This document shows, one piece after another, positions 57,062 through 64,000 of a stretch of DNA of 64,000 nucleotides. The notes under the pieces are model-generated. The model ran no database searches. It saw nothing but the letters and a program-made list of their open reading frames with translations, and had not been told where the DNA came from. The translations under genes were made by a program, and so were the position numbers. Within the stretch, counting starts at the first letter, position 1, and each line of letters starts with the position of its first letter. Location: contig JAIMKR010000016.1 of assembly GCA_020692325.1 (NCBI GenBank), forward strand, positions 1-64,000, read 5' to 3'. The stretch comes from Desulfocurvus sp. (GTDB taxonomy: Bacteria; Desulfobacterota; Desulfovibrionia; Desulfovibrionales; Desulfovibrionaceae).

Positions 57062-58324
57062 ATGCGCGACCTCAGCGACCTCACGGCTTATATCCTGGCG
57101 GACGGATTCGAAACGCCCCCCGCTCCCGTCGCGGCCGCCCGTCCCGTGGTCCTGGACGAGGTGCTTGGCCGGCCCTGCGTTTATTATTTTCTTGATCGCC
57201 TGGCCGACTGCGGCCTGCGGCGCGTGGTGTTTTGCGCCGGATGGACGGAGCGGCTGGAAGACCGCCTGGGCGGGAGCTATCGCGGCATGACGCTGTCCTA
57301 TTCCCGCGCGGATGAATCCCTGGGCTCCGGCGGAGCCCTGCGGCTGGCCCTGGAGCTGCATCCGGCGTCGCGCGCCCTGGTCCTCGACGGCGGGATCCTC
57401 GTGGAGGCGGATTGGCCCGCCTTCGCCGACTGGTTCGCCATGCGCCCCGAGGCCGGAGCCCTGCTGCTGGCCCGTGCGGACACCGCCGCGCGCCATGGCC
57501 GCGTGATAGTGGACGAAACGGGACGGGTGACGGCCCTTGCGGGGCAAGGTGGCGGCGGACCCGGGCTCGTTGGCGTCGGGGCGTGTCTGCTGCGGCCGGA
57601 AGACCTGGCCGGATTTTGGCCGGAGTCGCCGATCTCACTGGAACGGGACGTCCTTCCCCGGCTGGCGGCCTTGGGCCGGTTGTGCGCGCTGGAGACGCGG
57701 GCGCGTTTTCTGGACATGACCGCGCCGGAAGCCCTCGCGGCGGCCGGGCGCTTTCTTCTGCGTCGAGAGAACGCCCCCGACGGCGTGGCCGTGTTCCTCG
57801 ACCGCGACGGCACGCTCATCGAGGAGCGGCATTATCTGCACGACCCGGCCGGGGTGGCGCTGCTTCCCGGCGTCGCGGAGGGGCTGCGCCGTCTGCGGGA
57901 GCTGGGTTGCCTGCTGGTGTTGGTGAGCAACCAGTCCGGCGTGGGACGCGGCTATTTCGGCCGGGGCGACGTGGAGCGCGTGCATGGCCGGCTCATCGAA
58001 TTGTTGGCGTCGCGAGGCGCGTCGCTGGACGCCTTTTACGTCTGCCCGCACGCGCCGGGCGAGCAGTGCGACTGCCGCAAGCCCCTGCCCGGACTGGTGG
58101 AGCGCGCCTGCCGGGAGATCGGGCTGGACGCGGGGCGCGGCTTCGTCATCGGCGACAAGCCTTGCGACGTGGAACTCGCCCGGGCGGCGGGGGCCGACGG
58201 CATCCTGGTGCTGACCGGCTATGGCGCGCGGCACGAGGCGGAGGCCCGCGCCGGCGGAACGCTTGTGGCCCGCGATCTGGCCGAGGCGGCGGAGATCGTC
58301 GCGCGACTGCGCGCCCAGTCGTGA
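57062..58324 (+). CDS. Degenerate nucleotidyltransferase fused to D,D-heptose 1,7-bisphosphate phosphatase (GmhB)
   Basis: 420 residues. Residues 1-230 align by eye with HddC/RmlA-like sugar nucleotidyltransferases (VYYFLDRLADCGLRRVVFCAG, ESLGSGGALRLALE). The GGxGTRL loop is replaced by ADGFETPP, the Lys of PKPL is absent and the NGD metal motif reads LDGGI, so catalysis is doubtful. Residues 240-420 are an intact HAD phosphatase: D247-x-D249, SNQSGVGRGYF, zinc ligands C328, H330, C336, C338, and GDKPCDVELA. The phosphatase would follow gmhA in heptose synthesis. Confidence 0.85.
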   Translation: MRDLSDLTAYILADGFETPPAPVAAARPVVLDEVLGRPCVYYFLDRLADCGLRRVVFCAGWTERLEDRLGGSYRGMTLSYSRADESLGSGGALRLALELHPASRALVLDGGILVEADWPAFADWFAMRPEAGALLLARADTAARHGRVIVDETGRVTALAGQGGGGPGLVGVGACLLRPEDLAGFWPESPISLERDVLPRLAALGRLCALETRARFLDMTAPEALAAAGRFLLRRENAPDGVAVFLDRDGTLIEERHYLHDPAGVALLPGVAEGLRRLRELGCLLVLVSNQSGVGRGYFGRGDVERVHGRLIELLASRGASLDAFYVCPHAPGEQCDCRKPLPGLVERACREIGLDAGRGFVIGDKPCDVELARAAGADGILVLTGYGARHEAEARAGGTLVARDLAEAAEIVARLRAQS

Positions 58325-58766
58325 CACCCGGACAGTCGATTCGGCCCGGCCAGTGGGCTTGGCCGGCCCGGTTGCACAAAAAAATGGACATCACCGGCCG
58401 GCCCGGTCGATCATGGCCGTGTCCGCGCTGGACCGTCGGCGTCGCTCTGGGCGCACGGATGGAGACTCCACGCGGGGGAAGTCCCTCCCACCGGAATCGT
58501 CACCGCCACTTCCGGGAGGTCCTCCCCCTCCTTTCCGATCGCACGGCCGCCGCGTTTCCCCGGCCGCCTCGCGCCGTCGACACTCCTGGGTGAATTCTCT
58601 CATCCGCGCGACGCCCTGTCGGCCCTTGCGCGGTCTCCTCGAACGGTTTCCTCCCTCGCCGGCGACGTGGCCTGGCATCTCCGGTCGGCGGCGCTTCGCC
58701 GCCCCTCGCGTTTTGGGTGCCCTCCCCGGGGGGTGACAAGCGGCCGGGAAATTGCCACAATGGGGT
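58325..58766. other. Non-coding GC-rich gap
   Basis: 442 nt between the heptose gene and the ChrA-like gene. CCGGCC/GGCCGG arms near 58347-58368 may form a short hairpin. Open frames on both strands are Arg/Pro/Ala-rich and look like shadow. I see no promoter, RNA or gene that I can support. Confidence 0.5.
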
Positions 58767-60020
58767 ATGGACGCCATGAAACCGGGTTTCGCCGAATTGT
58801 TCCGTTTGGGATTGGGCCGCAAGGCCCGGCTGGCCGAGACGATGCTCGGCCGGGGCTGGGTCGATGCGGGCGACGCCGAGCGCGCGCGGGATATGTGCGC
58901 GCTTTTGCCGGGTGACACCGACCACATGCTGGCGGTGACGTTGGGCTGTCGCGCCGGCGGCGTGCCGGGCGGCTTCGCGGTCGGGCTGGGAGCCGTGCTG
59001 CCCATGCTTTTCGCGCTGCTCGCGGCGAGCGGGCTCGCGGCCGTGTTCGGCGGCATTCCGGCGGTGGCGGGCGCGCTGCGCGGTCTGGCCGGCGGAGCGT
59101 TGGCGATGATTCTCGTCGCGGCGTTCCGGCAGGCGCGCCGGGCGCTGACGCACCCCGTCCTGTACGGTTTCGCGGCGGCGAGTCTGCTCATGGGCTTCGG
59201 TCTGCATCTGAAATTCTATGGCATCGTCATTGTGGCGGTGCTGATCGGCATCTGGATGGGGCAGAACCGGCCGGACATCTTCCAGGCGCGGATGCCGGAC
59301 GCGGCGACGCTCCGGGATGACGCGGCCGCTCTTCCCGTGCGCGGCGGCTGGCGGCGGGCCGGTCGGCTCGGACTGTGGTTCGGCGCGGCGTGGCTGCTCG
59401 CCGGTCTGGGCGCGCGGTTTGTGGATGGGCCGGACGGGCTGGCCCCGCATCTGCTCAATTTCGGTGTGCGCGCGGGCTTCTTCGCTTTTGGCGGGGCGTA
59501 TGGCGCGCTCTCGTTCTTTGGTGACATGAGCCAGCGCTTCAGCTGGGGCGGACAGGGGCCGCTGGCGCTGGGCCTGGGATTGGCCGGACTGATGCCGGGG
59601 CCGCTTTTGTTGGCCGCGCAGCATGGGGCCTTCGTGGAAAGCGCCACGCACGCGGGGGCGCTGCCGTCGCTCGCCGCCGGGTGCCTGGGCGCGCTGTGCA
59701 TGAGCTTCGGCCTGTTTCTGCCGGGCTTCTACCTGCCGCTCACGCTGGCTCCGCGCATGGAAGCAGTGCTCGCCAAGGGCTGGCTGCGCGCGGCCGTGAC
59801 CGGAGTGGACGCGGCCATGGTTGGCGTGCTGTGCAAGATCGGGCTGGTGTTCGGCGCGGCGGTGCTGTGGCCGGCCGGGTTCGCCGTCGGTCCTTTGGAC
59901 GCGCTGCCGCTGGTGGCGGGCGTGGTCTGCCTGCCATTCGCGCTGCGGCGTGGCGCGGTTGCGCGGATCGGCCTCGCGGCCGCCGGCGTCATCGGCGTGA
60001 TCTGGGGCTTTCTCGCCTAG
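58767..60020 (+). CDS. ChrA-like chromate-transporter family protein
   Basis: The ATG at 58767 gives 417 residues (a TTG at 58752 is possible). Two halves of about five to six membrane segments. The second half keeps FAFGGAYGALSFFGDMSQRFSW and LAGLMPGPLLLAAQHGAFV, ChrA marks. The first half shows CALLPGDTDHMLAVTLGCRAGGVPGG in the right place but its FGGP motif is lost (LGLGRKARLAETML). Chromate export or another anion is possible; substrate uncertain because of this divergence. Confidence 0.7.
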   Translation: MDAMKPGFAELFRLGLGRKARLAETMLGRGWVDAGDAERARDMCALLPGDTDHMLAVTLGCRAGGVPGGFAVGLGAVLPMLFALLAASGLAAVFGGIPAVAGALRGLAGGALAMILVAAFRQARRALTHPVLYGFAAASLLMGFGLHLKFYGIVIVAVLIGIWMGQNRPDIFQARMPDAATLRDDAAALPVRGGWRRAGRLGLWFGAAWLLAGLGARFVDGPDGLAPHLLNFGVRAGFFAFGGAYGALSFFGDMSQRFSWGGQGPLALGLGLAGLMPGPLLLAAQHGAFVESATHAGALPSLAAGCLGALCMSFGLFLPGFYLPLTLAPRMEAVLAKGWLRAAVTGVDAAMVGVLCKIGLVFGAAVLWPAGFAVGPLDALPLVAGVVCLPFALRRGAVARIGLAAAGVIGVIWGFLA

Positions 60021-60078
60021 TCGCGCCGGTCGCTCCCGACACGCGATACTTTCGGGGGAGGAAGGACATTTGCGGAAA

Positions 60079-60107
60079 TTGCAAATTCCGGGCGCTTGGC
60101 ATACAGT
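60079..60107 (+). promoter_or_regulatory. Candidate promoter of the rhodanese/MauE pair
   Basis: TTGCAA (60079-60084), a 17-nt spacer and TACAGT (60102-60107). It lies within a near-palindromic GGAAATTGCAAATTCC stretch, 61 nt before the rhodanese start. Confidence 0.4.
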
Positions 60108-60167
60108 GCGTCGGTTCGGAAAAGCCCCGCGCCGGGCTCGGAGGCGGGTTCAACAAGCGGAGTGCCC

Positions 60168-60698
60168 ATGCGACTTATTCCGAGAATTTTCGTCCAGTCC
60201 TTCGCCATCCTCGCGGTTTCGGGGGCGCTCGCCCTTGGCGTCAACATCGTCCGGCCGGATGGCCCGGCTCCGGTGCTGGCCGCGACGAGCGTGGTGCAGC
60301 CGGGCAAGAGCGCGGAGATCGGCATCAAGGACGCCGCCATGCTCTTTTTGAGCCATCGCGCGGTGTTCCTCGACGCGCGTTCGCCCTTCGAATACGCCAT
60401 GGGCCACGTGCAGGGGGCGATTTCGCTGCCCGTCGTGGAGTTCGCCTCGCGGTATCAGGACATCAAGCCCCAATTGGCGGGCAAGACGGTCATCACCTAC
60501 TGCGACGGCGATCTCTGTCCGCTGAGCCACCGGCTGGCCAAGCATCTGCGCGAGGCCGGAGTGCGGGACGTCTATGTGCTGGTGAACGGCTGGAGCCTGT
60601 GGCGGCAGGAGAAGCTGCCCGTGGCCAAGGGCAACGCCGCATCCGGAAAGTCCTCCGCCTCCGCCAAGGGGGGCATATGCCGCGACTGCGAGAACTAG
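60168..60698 (+). CDS. Membrane-anchored rhodanese-like protein with C-terminal CxxC
   Basis: 176 residues. An N-terminal membrane or signal segment (7-27) puts the rhodanese domain (about 50-150) in the periplasm. The active loop is C112-DGDL-C117, with the sulfur-accepting Cys first. A low-complexity Ala/Ser/Lys linker leads to C171-R-D-C174 at the extreme C-terminus. The last 22 nt overlap the MauE-like gene. A sulfur carrier or thiol-redox role is likely. Confidence 0.8.
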   Translation: MRLIPRIFVQSFAILAVSGALALGVNIVRPDGPAPVLAATSVVQPGKSAEIGIKDAAMLFLSHRAVFLDARSPFEYAMGHVQGAISLPVVEFASRYQDIKPQLAGKTVITYCDGDLCPLSHRLAKHLREAGVRDVYVLVNGWSLWRQEKLPVAKGNAASGKSSASAKGGICRDCEN

Positions 60699-61156
60699 CC
60701 GGATCGCTCGCGCCATGGGACGCGGTGGAGTGGATGCTGCGTCTGGCCCTGGCGGGGATCTTTTTCTACGCCAGCGCGGATAAGATCATCCATCCCAAGG
60801 ACTTCGCCGTCATCGTGAAGGCCTACCGTATGTTGCCCGACCCCTTGGCGAATTTGGCGGCGCTGTGGCTGCCCTGGGCCGAGGTGGTGACGGGCGTGTG
60901 CCTGTTCACGGGGTTGTGGCGCGATGGCGCGCTGGCGTTGGCCACGACGATGCTCTCGGTGTTCTGGCTGGCGCTCATCGTCAACTATTTTCGCGGCATC
61001 GACGTGGCCTGCGGCTGCTTCACCACGGATGCCTCGGAAAAGGCCCCCATGCTCTGGTACATCGGACGCGACGCGCTGCTGCTCGCCTTGGCCCTGCTGA
61101 CCATCGAGGTTCGCCGCCGTGCGGGCGCATCGGGCGCGGCGGTCCAGACGGACTGA
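60677..61156 (+). CDS. MauE/DoxX-family membrane protein
   Basis: 159 residues, four membrane helices. LRLALAGIFFYASADKIIHPKDFAVIVKAYRMLP is the MauE/DoxX opening. C112-G-C114 (DVACGCF) is the paired cysteine site expected in MauE-type members. It overlaps the rhodanese gene by 22 nt, so the two proteins are probably made together. MauE-type proteins act in periplasmic disulfide chemistry, which suits the cysteine-rich partner. Confidence 0.82.
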   Translation: MPRLRELAGSLAPWDAVEWMLRLALAGIFFYASADKIIHPKDFAVIVKAYRMLPDPLANLAALWLPWAEVVTGVCLFTGLWRDGALALATTMLSVFWLALIVNYFRGIDVACGCFTTDASEKAPMLWYIGRDALLLALALLTIEVRRRAGASGAAVQTD

Positions 61157-61184
61157 GCCCCCGCCCTTTCCCTTCTAACTCTTA

Positions 61185-61218
61185 GGCCCCGGCGCGCGTC
61201 ATGCCATCGGGGCTTTTT
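61185..61218 (+). terminator. Terminator after the rhodanese/MauE pair
   Basis: GCCCCG (61186-61191) pairs with CGGGGC (61208-61213), followed by five T. The 16-nt loop is long, so strength is uncertain. Confidence 0.55.
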
Positions 61219-61270
61219 CCTGGCCTTTCCCCGCCACCAGGTGGCGCGACATGCGCGCCGGTGTCGGCGT

Positions 61271-62290
61271 TCAGCGCCGCGTGTTGGAATCGCCGCGCCG
61301 GCCGGGATCGGCGGGTTCGTTCTTGGCCGGACTGCCCGGCACCCAGCCCCGGGGGACCGGCTTGGGTGCGCCGGTTTCACCGCGCGTGCGCCACAGGGAG
61401 AACGCCACTGCGCCGGCGAGCAGCAGCAGCGTGGCGAACAGCGCCCAGTGCGTGGGAATCACCGGACCGAAAAAGCCGTTGATGAGCATCTTGCCGCCCA
61501 CCAGCACCAGCACCAGCGAGAGCGCGTGCTTGAGGTAGCGGAAGCGTTCGATCACCCCGGCCAGGGCGAAGAACAGCGCCCGCAGGCCAAGAATGGCGAA
61601 GACGTTGGACGTGTAGATCAGAAACGGATCGCGCGTGATGGCGAAGATGGCCGGAATGGAGTCCAGGGCGAAAATCCCGTCGGAAAATTCGGCCAGGGCC
61701 AGCACCAGCAGCAGCGGGGTGGCGAACAGCGCGCCCCCGCGCCGCACGACGAAACGCGCGCCCTCGTAGTCCTCGGTGACGCGTAGCCGCCGGCGCAGGA
61801 ACAGCACGAGGCGGTTGGCGGACATGTCCGGCTCCGCGTCCACCGCCAGCAGCATGCGGACGCCGGTGGCGATGAGCAGCGCGCCGAAGATGTAGATGAC
61901 CCAGTGGAACGCGGCGAGCGCCGCCGCCCCCGCCAGAATGAGCGCCGCGCGCATGACCAGCGCGCCCAGCACGCCCCAGAACAGCACCGTGTGCCGCAGC
62001 TTCCCCGGCACCTCGAAGTGACGGAAGATGAGCAGGAAGACGAAGATGTTGTCGACGCTCAGGCTCTTCTCGATGAGATAGCCGGTCAGAAACTCCGTGC
62101 CGGCGCGCGCGCCCTGGAAGTGGAAAACGCCCCAGGCGAAGCCCATCGCCAGGACGAGATAACCCAGGCTGAGCCAGAGCGCCTCGCGCACGCCCACTTC
62201 GTGCGCCTTGCGGTGCAGCACGCCGAGGTCGAGGGCCAGCAGGATCAGAACGAAGAGGTTGAAGGCGAGCCAGGGCCATACTGTCGTCAT
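61271..62290 (-). CDS. TerC/Alx-family membrane protein
   Basis: 339 residues, about nine membrane segments. EFLTGYLIEKSLSVDNIFVFLLIFRHF and ALAEFSDGIFALDSIPAIFAITRDPFLIYTSNVFAILGLRALFF are the two TerC signatures, with the paired Asp residues. TerC/Alx proteins export manganese or support metal homeostasis. The C-terminal 40 residues are polar and Pro/Gly-rich. Divergent from the CLC gene. Confidence 0.93.
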   Translation of the reverse strand: MTTVWPWLAFNLFVLILLALDLGVLHRKAHEVGVREALWLSLGYLVLAMGFAWGVFHFQGARAGTEFLTGYLIEKSLSVDNIFVFLLIFRHFEVPGKLRHTVLFWGVLGALVMRAALILAGAAALAAFHWVIYIFGALLIATGVRMLLAVDAEPDMSANRLVLFLRRRLRVTEDYEGARFVVRRGGALFATPLLLVLALAEFSDGIFALDSIPAIFAITRDPFLIYTSNVFAILGLRALFFALAGVIERFRYLKHALSLVLVLVGGKMLINGFFGPVIPTHWALFATLLLLAGAVAFSLWRTRGETGAPKPVPRGWVPGSPAKNEPADPGRRGDSNTRR

Positions 62291-62514
62291 GCGTACTCCT
62301 TGGAGTCGGCTGGAACTCGGTTTAGGGGGCGCTGAATCGTGTTGATAGCCGTGGGCGTTGCGGCGACTCGGTCAGCTCCGGCTCAGTCAGTCCTTTGGGG
62401 GGAGCGCAACTTCATCCATAACCGTGGGGGGGGCGAAGGGCAATGCTTTTGAGCGTTCGGTCCGCGTGGCCGTGGCATTGACTCGGAGCCGTTGGGAGAG
62501 TAGCCAGCGAGGCT

Positions 62515-64000
62515 ATGCCCGCCAATTCCGTCACCCGATTGGGCAAAGCCCTCGCCGGGGCCGTGGCCGCCCTTCGCCACGCCCATTCATGGCGCTGGCT
62601 TACCTATGGCATCGTTGTGGGATTGGCCGCCGGTCTGGCCGCGAGCGCCTACTACGTGTCCATCGAATGGTTGCAGAGTTTTTTGCTGCGCCATCTGGCG
62701 GGTCTCGCCCTGCCTTCGCCCAAGGGCGAGCGCCTCGTGGAGCTGCCGCTGGGGCCGTACCGGCCCTGGCTGGTGCCGGTGTTCACCACGCTGGTCGGGC
62801 TCGTCACCGGCTATTTCATTCAGCGCTACGTGCCCGAGACCGTGCTCGCCGGCACGGACGGCACCGACGCCACCACCCGCGTGTTTCACCGCGCCGCGGG
62901 TAAGATGGCCCCGCGCGTTCCGCTCATCCGCGGGTTGGCGTCCATTCTGACCATCGCCAGCGGGTGCAGCGCCGGCCGCGAGGGACCCATCGCCCAGATC
63001 GGCGGCGGCATCGGCTCCTGGATGGCCGACAAGCTCAAACTCACCGCGCGTGAACGCCGGCTGCTGCTGCTCGCCGGCGCGGCGGGCGGCCTGGGGGCCA
63101 TTTTCCGCGCCCCGCTCGGCGGCGCCCTCACGGCCGTGGAGGTCATCTACCGCGAGGACTTCGAGGCCGAGGCCATGCTTCCGGCCGTCATGAGCTCGGC
63201 CACGGCGTACTCGGTGTTCAGCTTCTTTTTCGGCACGGACCACATCCTCGCCGCCCCGGCCTTCGAGTTCCGCGATCCGCGCGAGCTGCTCTTCTACGCC
63301 GCGCTGGCGGTGGTCTGCTCCGCCGCCGGATATTTCTTCGTCGGCACCTTCCGCGCCTTCAAAAGCAAACTGTTCACCCCCATGCGCGAGCGGCTGGGCA
63401 TCATGTGGACGCTGGCCATCGGCGGGCTGGCGGCGGGCAGCATCGGCGCGCTGTTCCCCCAGGCCCTCTCCGGCGGCTACGGATGGCTGGAAATGGCCAT
63501 CCAGGGCCAGCTGCCGGGCCTGATGCTCGTGGCCATCATCGTCGGCAAGACGTTGGCGACCAGCGTCACCATCGGCTCGGGCATGAGCGGCGGCATGTTC
63601 GCCCCGGCGCTCATGGTGGGCGGGCTCGCCGGCGGCGTCGTGGGCGACGTGGCCCACGCCTACTGGCCGGCCATCGCCACGCAGCCGGGCAGCTACGTGC
63701 TGGTGGGCATGGCCGCGTTCTTCTCCGGCATCGCCAAGGCTCCCATCGGCCCGCTCATCATGGTCTGCGAGCTCTCGCACGGCTACGGCCTGCTGGCCCC
63801 GCTCATGCTGTCCTCGGCGCTGTGCATCGCCCTGTGCCGCAAGGTCGCACTGTACGACAACCAGGTGGAGAGCAAGTTCGACTCCCCGGCCCACGCGGCC
63901 GACGCCACCCTCAACGTGCTGGAGTCGGACACCGTGGGCGATTACTACATGCCCGGCCTGCCGCCCGTGCTGGAGGCCTATTCGACCCTCGGGGTCATCG
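62515..64000 (+). CDS. CLC-family chloride channel/transporter, 3' end outside window
   Basis: Open from ATG at 62515 to the end of the window (495 codons, no stop). The selectivity-filter motifs are present: GCSAGREGPIAQIGGGIGSW (near residue 155), GLGAIFRAPLGGALTAVEVIY, and GSGMSGGMFAPALMVGGLAGG. Position 1 of the first filter is GCSAG, close to GSGIP-type variants. The last residues (VLESDTVGDYYM) look like the lead into CBS domains, which should follow outside. A TAGCC-AGCGA-GGCTA hairpin touches the start codon, with GGGAGAG in front of it. Confidence 0.93.
   Translation, partial: MPANSVTRLGKALAGAVAALRHAHSWRWLTYGIVVGLAAGLAASAYYVSIEWLQSFLLRHLAGLALPSPKGERLVELPLGPYRPWLVPVFTTLVGLVTGYFIQRYVPETVLAGTDGTDATTRVFHRAAGKMAPRVPLIRGLASILTIASGCSAGREGPIAQIGGGIGSWMADKLKLTARERRLLLLAGAAGGLGAIFRAPLGGALTAVEVIYREDFEAEAMLPAVMSSATAYSVFSFFFGTDHILAAPAFEFRDPRELLFYAALAVVCSAAGYFFVGTFRAFKSKLFTPMRERLGIMWTLAIGGLAAGSIGALFPQALSGGYGWLEMAIQGQLPGLMLVAIIVGKTLATSVTIGSGMSGGMFAPALMVGGLAGGVVGDVAHAYWPAIATQPGSYVLVGMAAFFSGIAKAPIGPLIMVCELSHGYGLLAPLMLSSALCIALCRKVALYDNQVESKFDSPAHAADATLNVLESDTVGDYYMPGLPPVLEAYSTLGVI

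Noticed and set aside
55256-57547. A 763-residue version of the MacA-like protein
   Set aside because: The first about 358 residues are Arg/Gly/Ser-rich without domains. A good ribosome site precedes the TTG at 56473.
62291-62514. A manganese (yybP-ykoY) riboswitch ahead of the TerC gene
   Set aside because: GGGAGAGTAGCC near 62494-62505 recalls part of the motif, but it is on the other strand and the paired second half is missing.

Overview
The window is about 64 kb of high-GC chromosome from a Gram-negative bacterium. Outer-membrane genes are plentiful: bamA, a skp-like gene, lpxD-fabZ-lpxA-lpxI, lolC-lolD, tolQ-tolR-tolA-tolB-pal and heptose genes. The gene order lysS-lolC-lolD-bamA-skp-lpxD-fabZ-lpxA-lpxI, the use of LpxI, a haem-binding chemotaxis receptor and an EndoQ-type nuclease together suggest Desulfovibrio or a close relative. 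That placement is inference from gene content; no search was run. Most of the window is compact core genome with many ATGA, GTGA or TTGA overlaps.

Layout. 1-7.5 kb: an EndoQ-like nuclease and an FkbM methyltransferase, then a leftward run (site-2 protease, trpS, aminotransferase, secreted protein, two-HD-domain protein). 7.5-8.7 kb: a sulfotransferase-like gene, a two-way terminator and tRNA-Asn. 8.9-23.8 kb: a long rightward envelope block from lysS through lipoprotein export, BamA, a periplasmic chaperone and early lipid A synthesis to an AsmA-like protein and a BrkB-like membrane protein. 23.8-28.8 kb: a small membrane protein, a Fur-family regulator, a methyltransferase, the leftward nth-tgt-ydcF-like run, a small cytochrome and cutA. 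28.8-35.2 kb: a PfkB kinase, a phosphotransferase plus APS-kinase-like pair, a membrane methyltransferase, miaB, a DUF151 nuclease and a PHP phosphatase. 35.2-39.9 kb: the Tol-Pal operon with an extra TonB-domain protein. 40-46.6 kb: pgpA, gmhA with a response regulator, and the livKHMGF importer of branched-chain amino acids. 46.6-51.5 kb: a divergent LysR/decarboxylase pair, a haem-binding chemoreceptor and a GAF-domain signalling protein.

51.5-53.2 kb is the clearest accessory segment. It holds a 5'-truncated RHS core with a lower-GC tip, a small zinc-ribbon membrane protein and a second partial RHS core copy with an orphan tip. 53.2-56.5 kb is a MacAB-type exporter. 57-64 kb holds a fused, partly degenerate nucleotidyltransferase/heptose-bisphosphate phosphatase, a ChrA-like transporter, a rhodanese/MauE pair, a TerC protein and a CLC channel that runs off the end.

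Most worth a second look: the RHS tip-exchange remnant; the heptose phosphatase fused to a nucleotidyltransferase domain that has lost its signature residues; the TolB-like domain at the N-terminus of BamA; the duplicated TonB domain in the Tol operon; the rhodanese/MauE cysteine pair; and several leader structures (a possible leaderless fur, a two-codon ORF upstream of the macA-like gene, a hairpin-bridged ribosome binding site). I see no CRISPR array, no insertion sequence and no rRNA.
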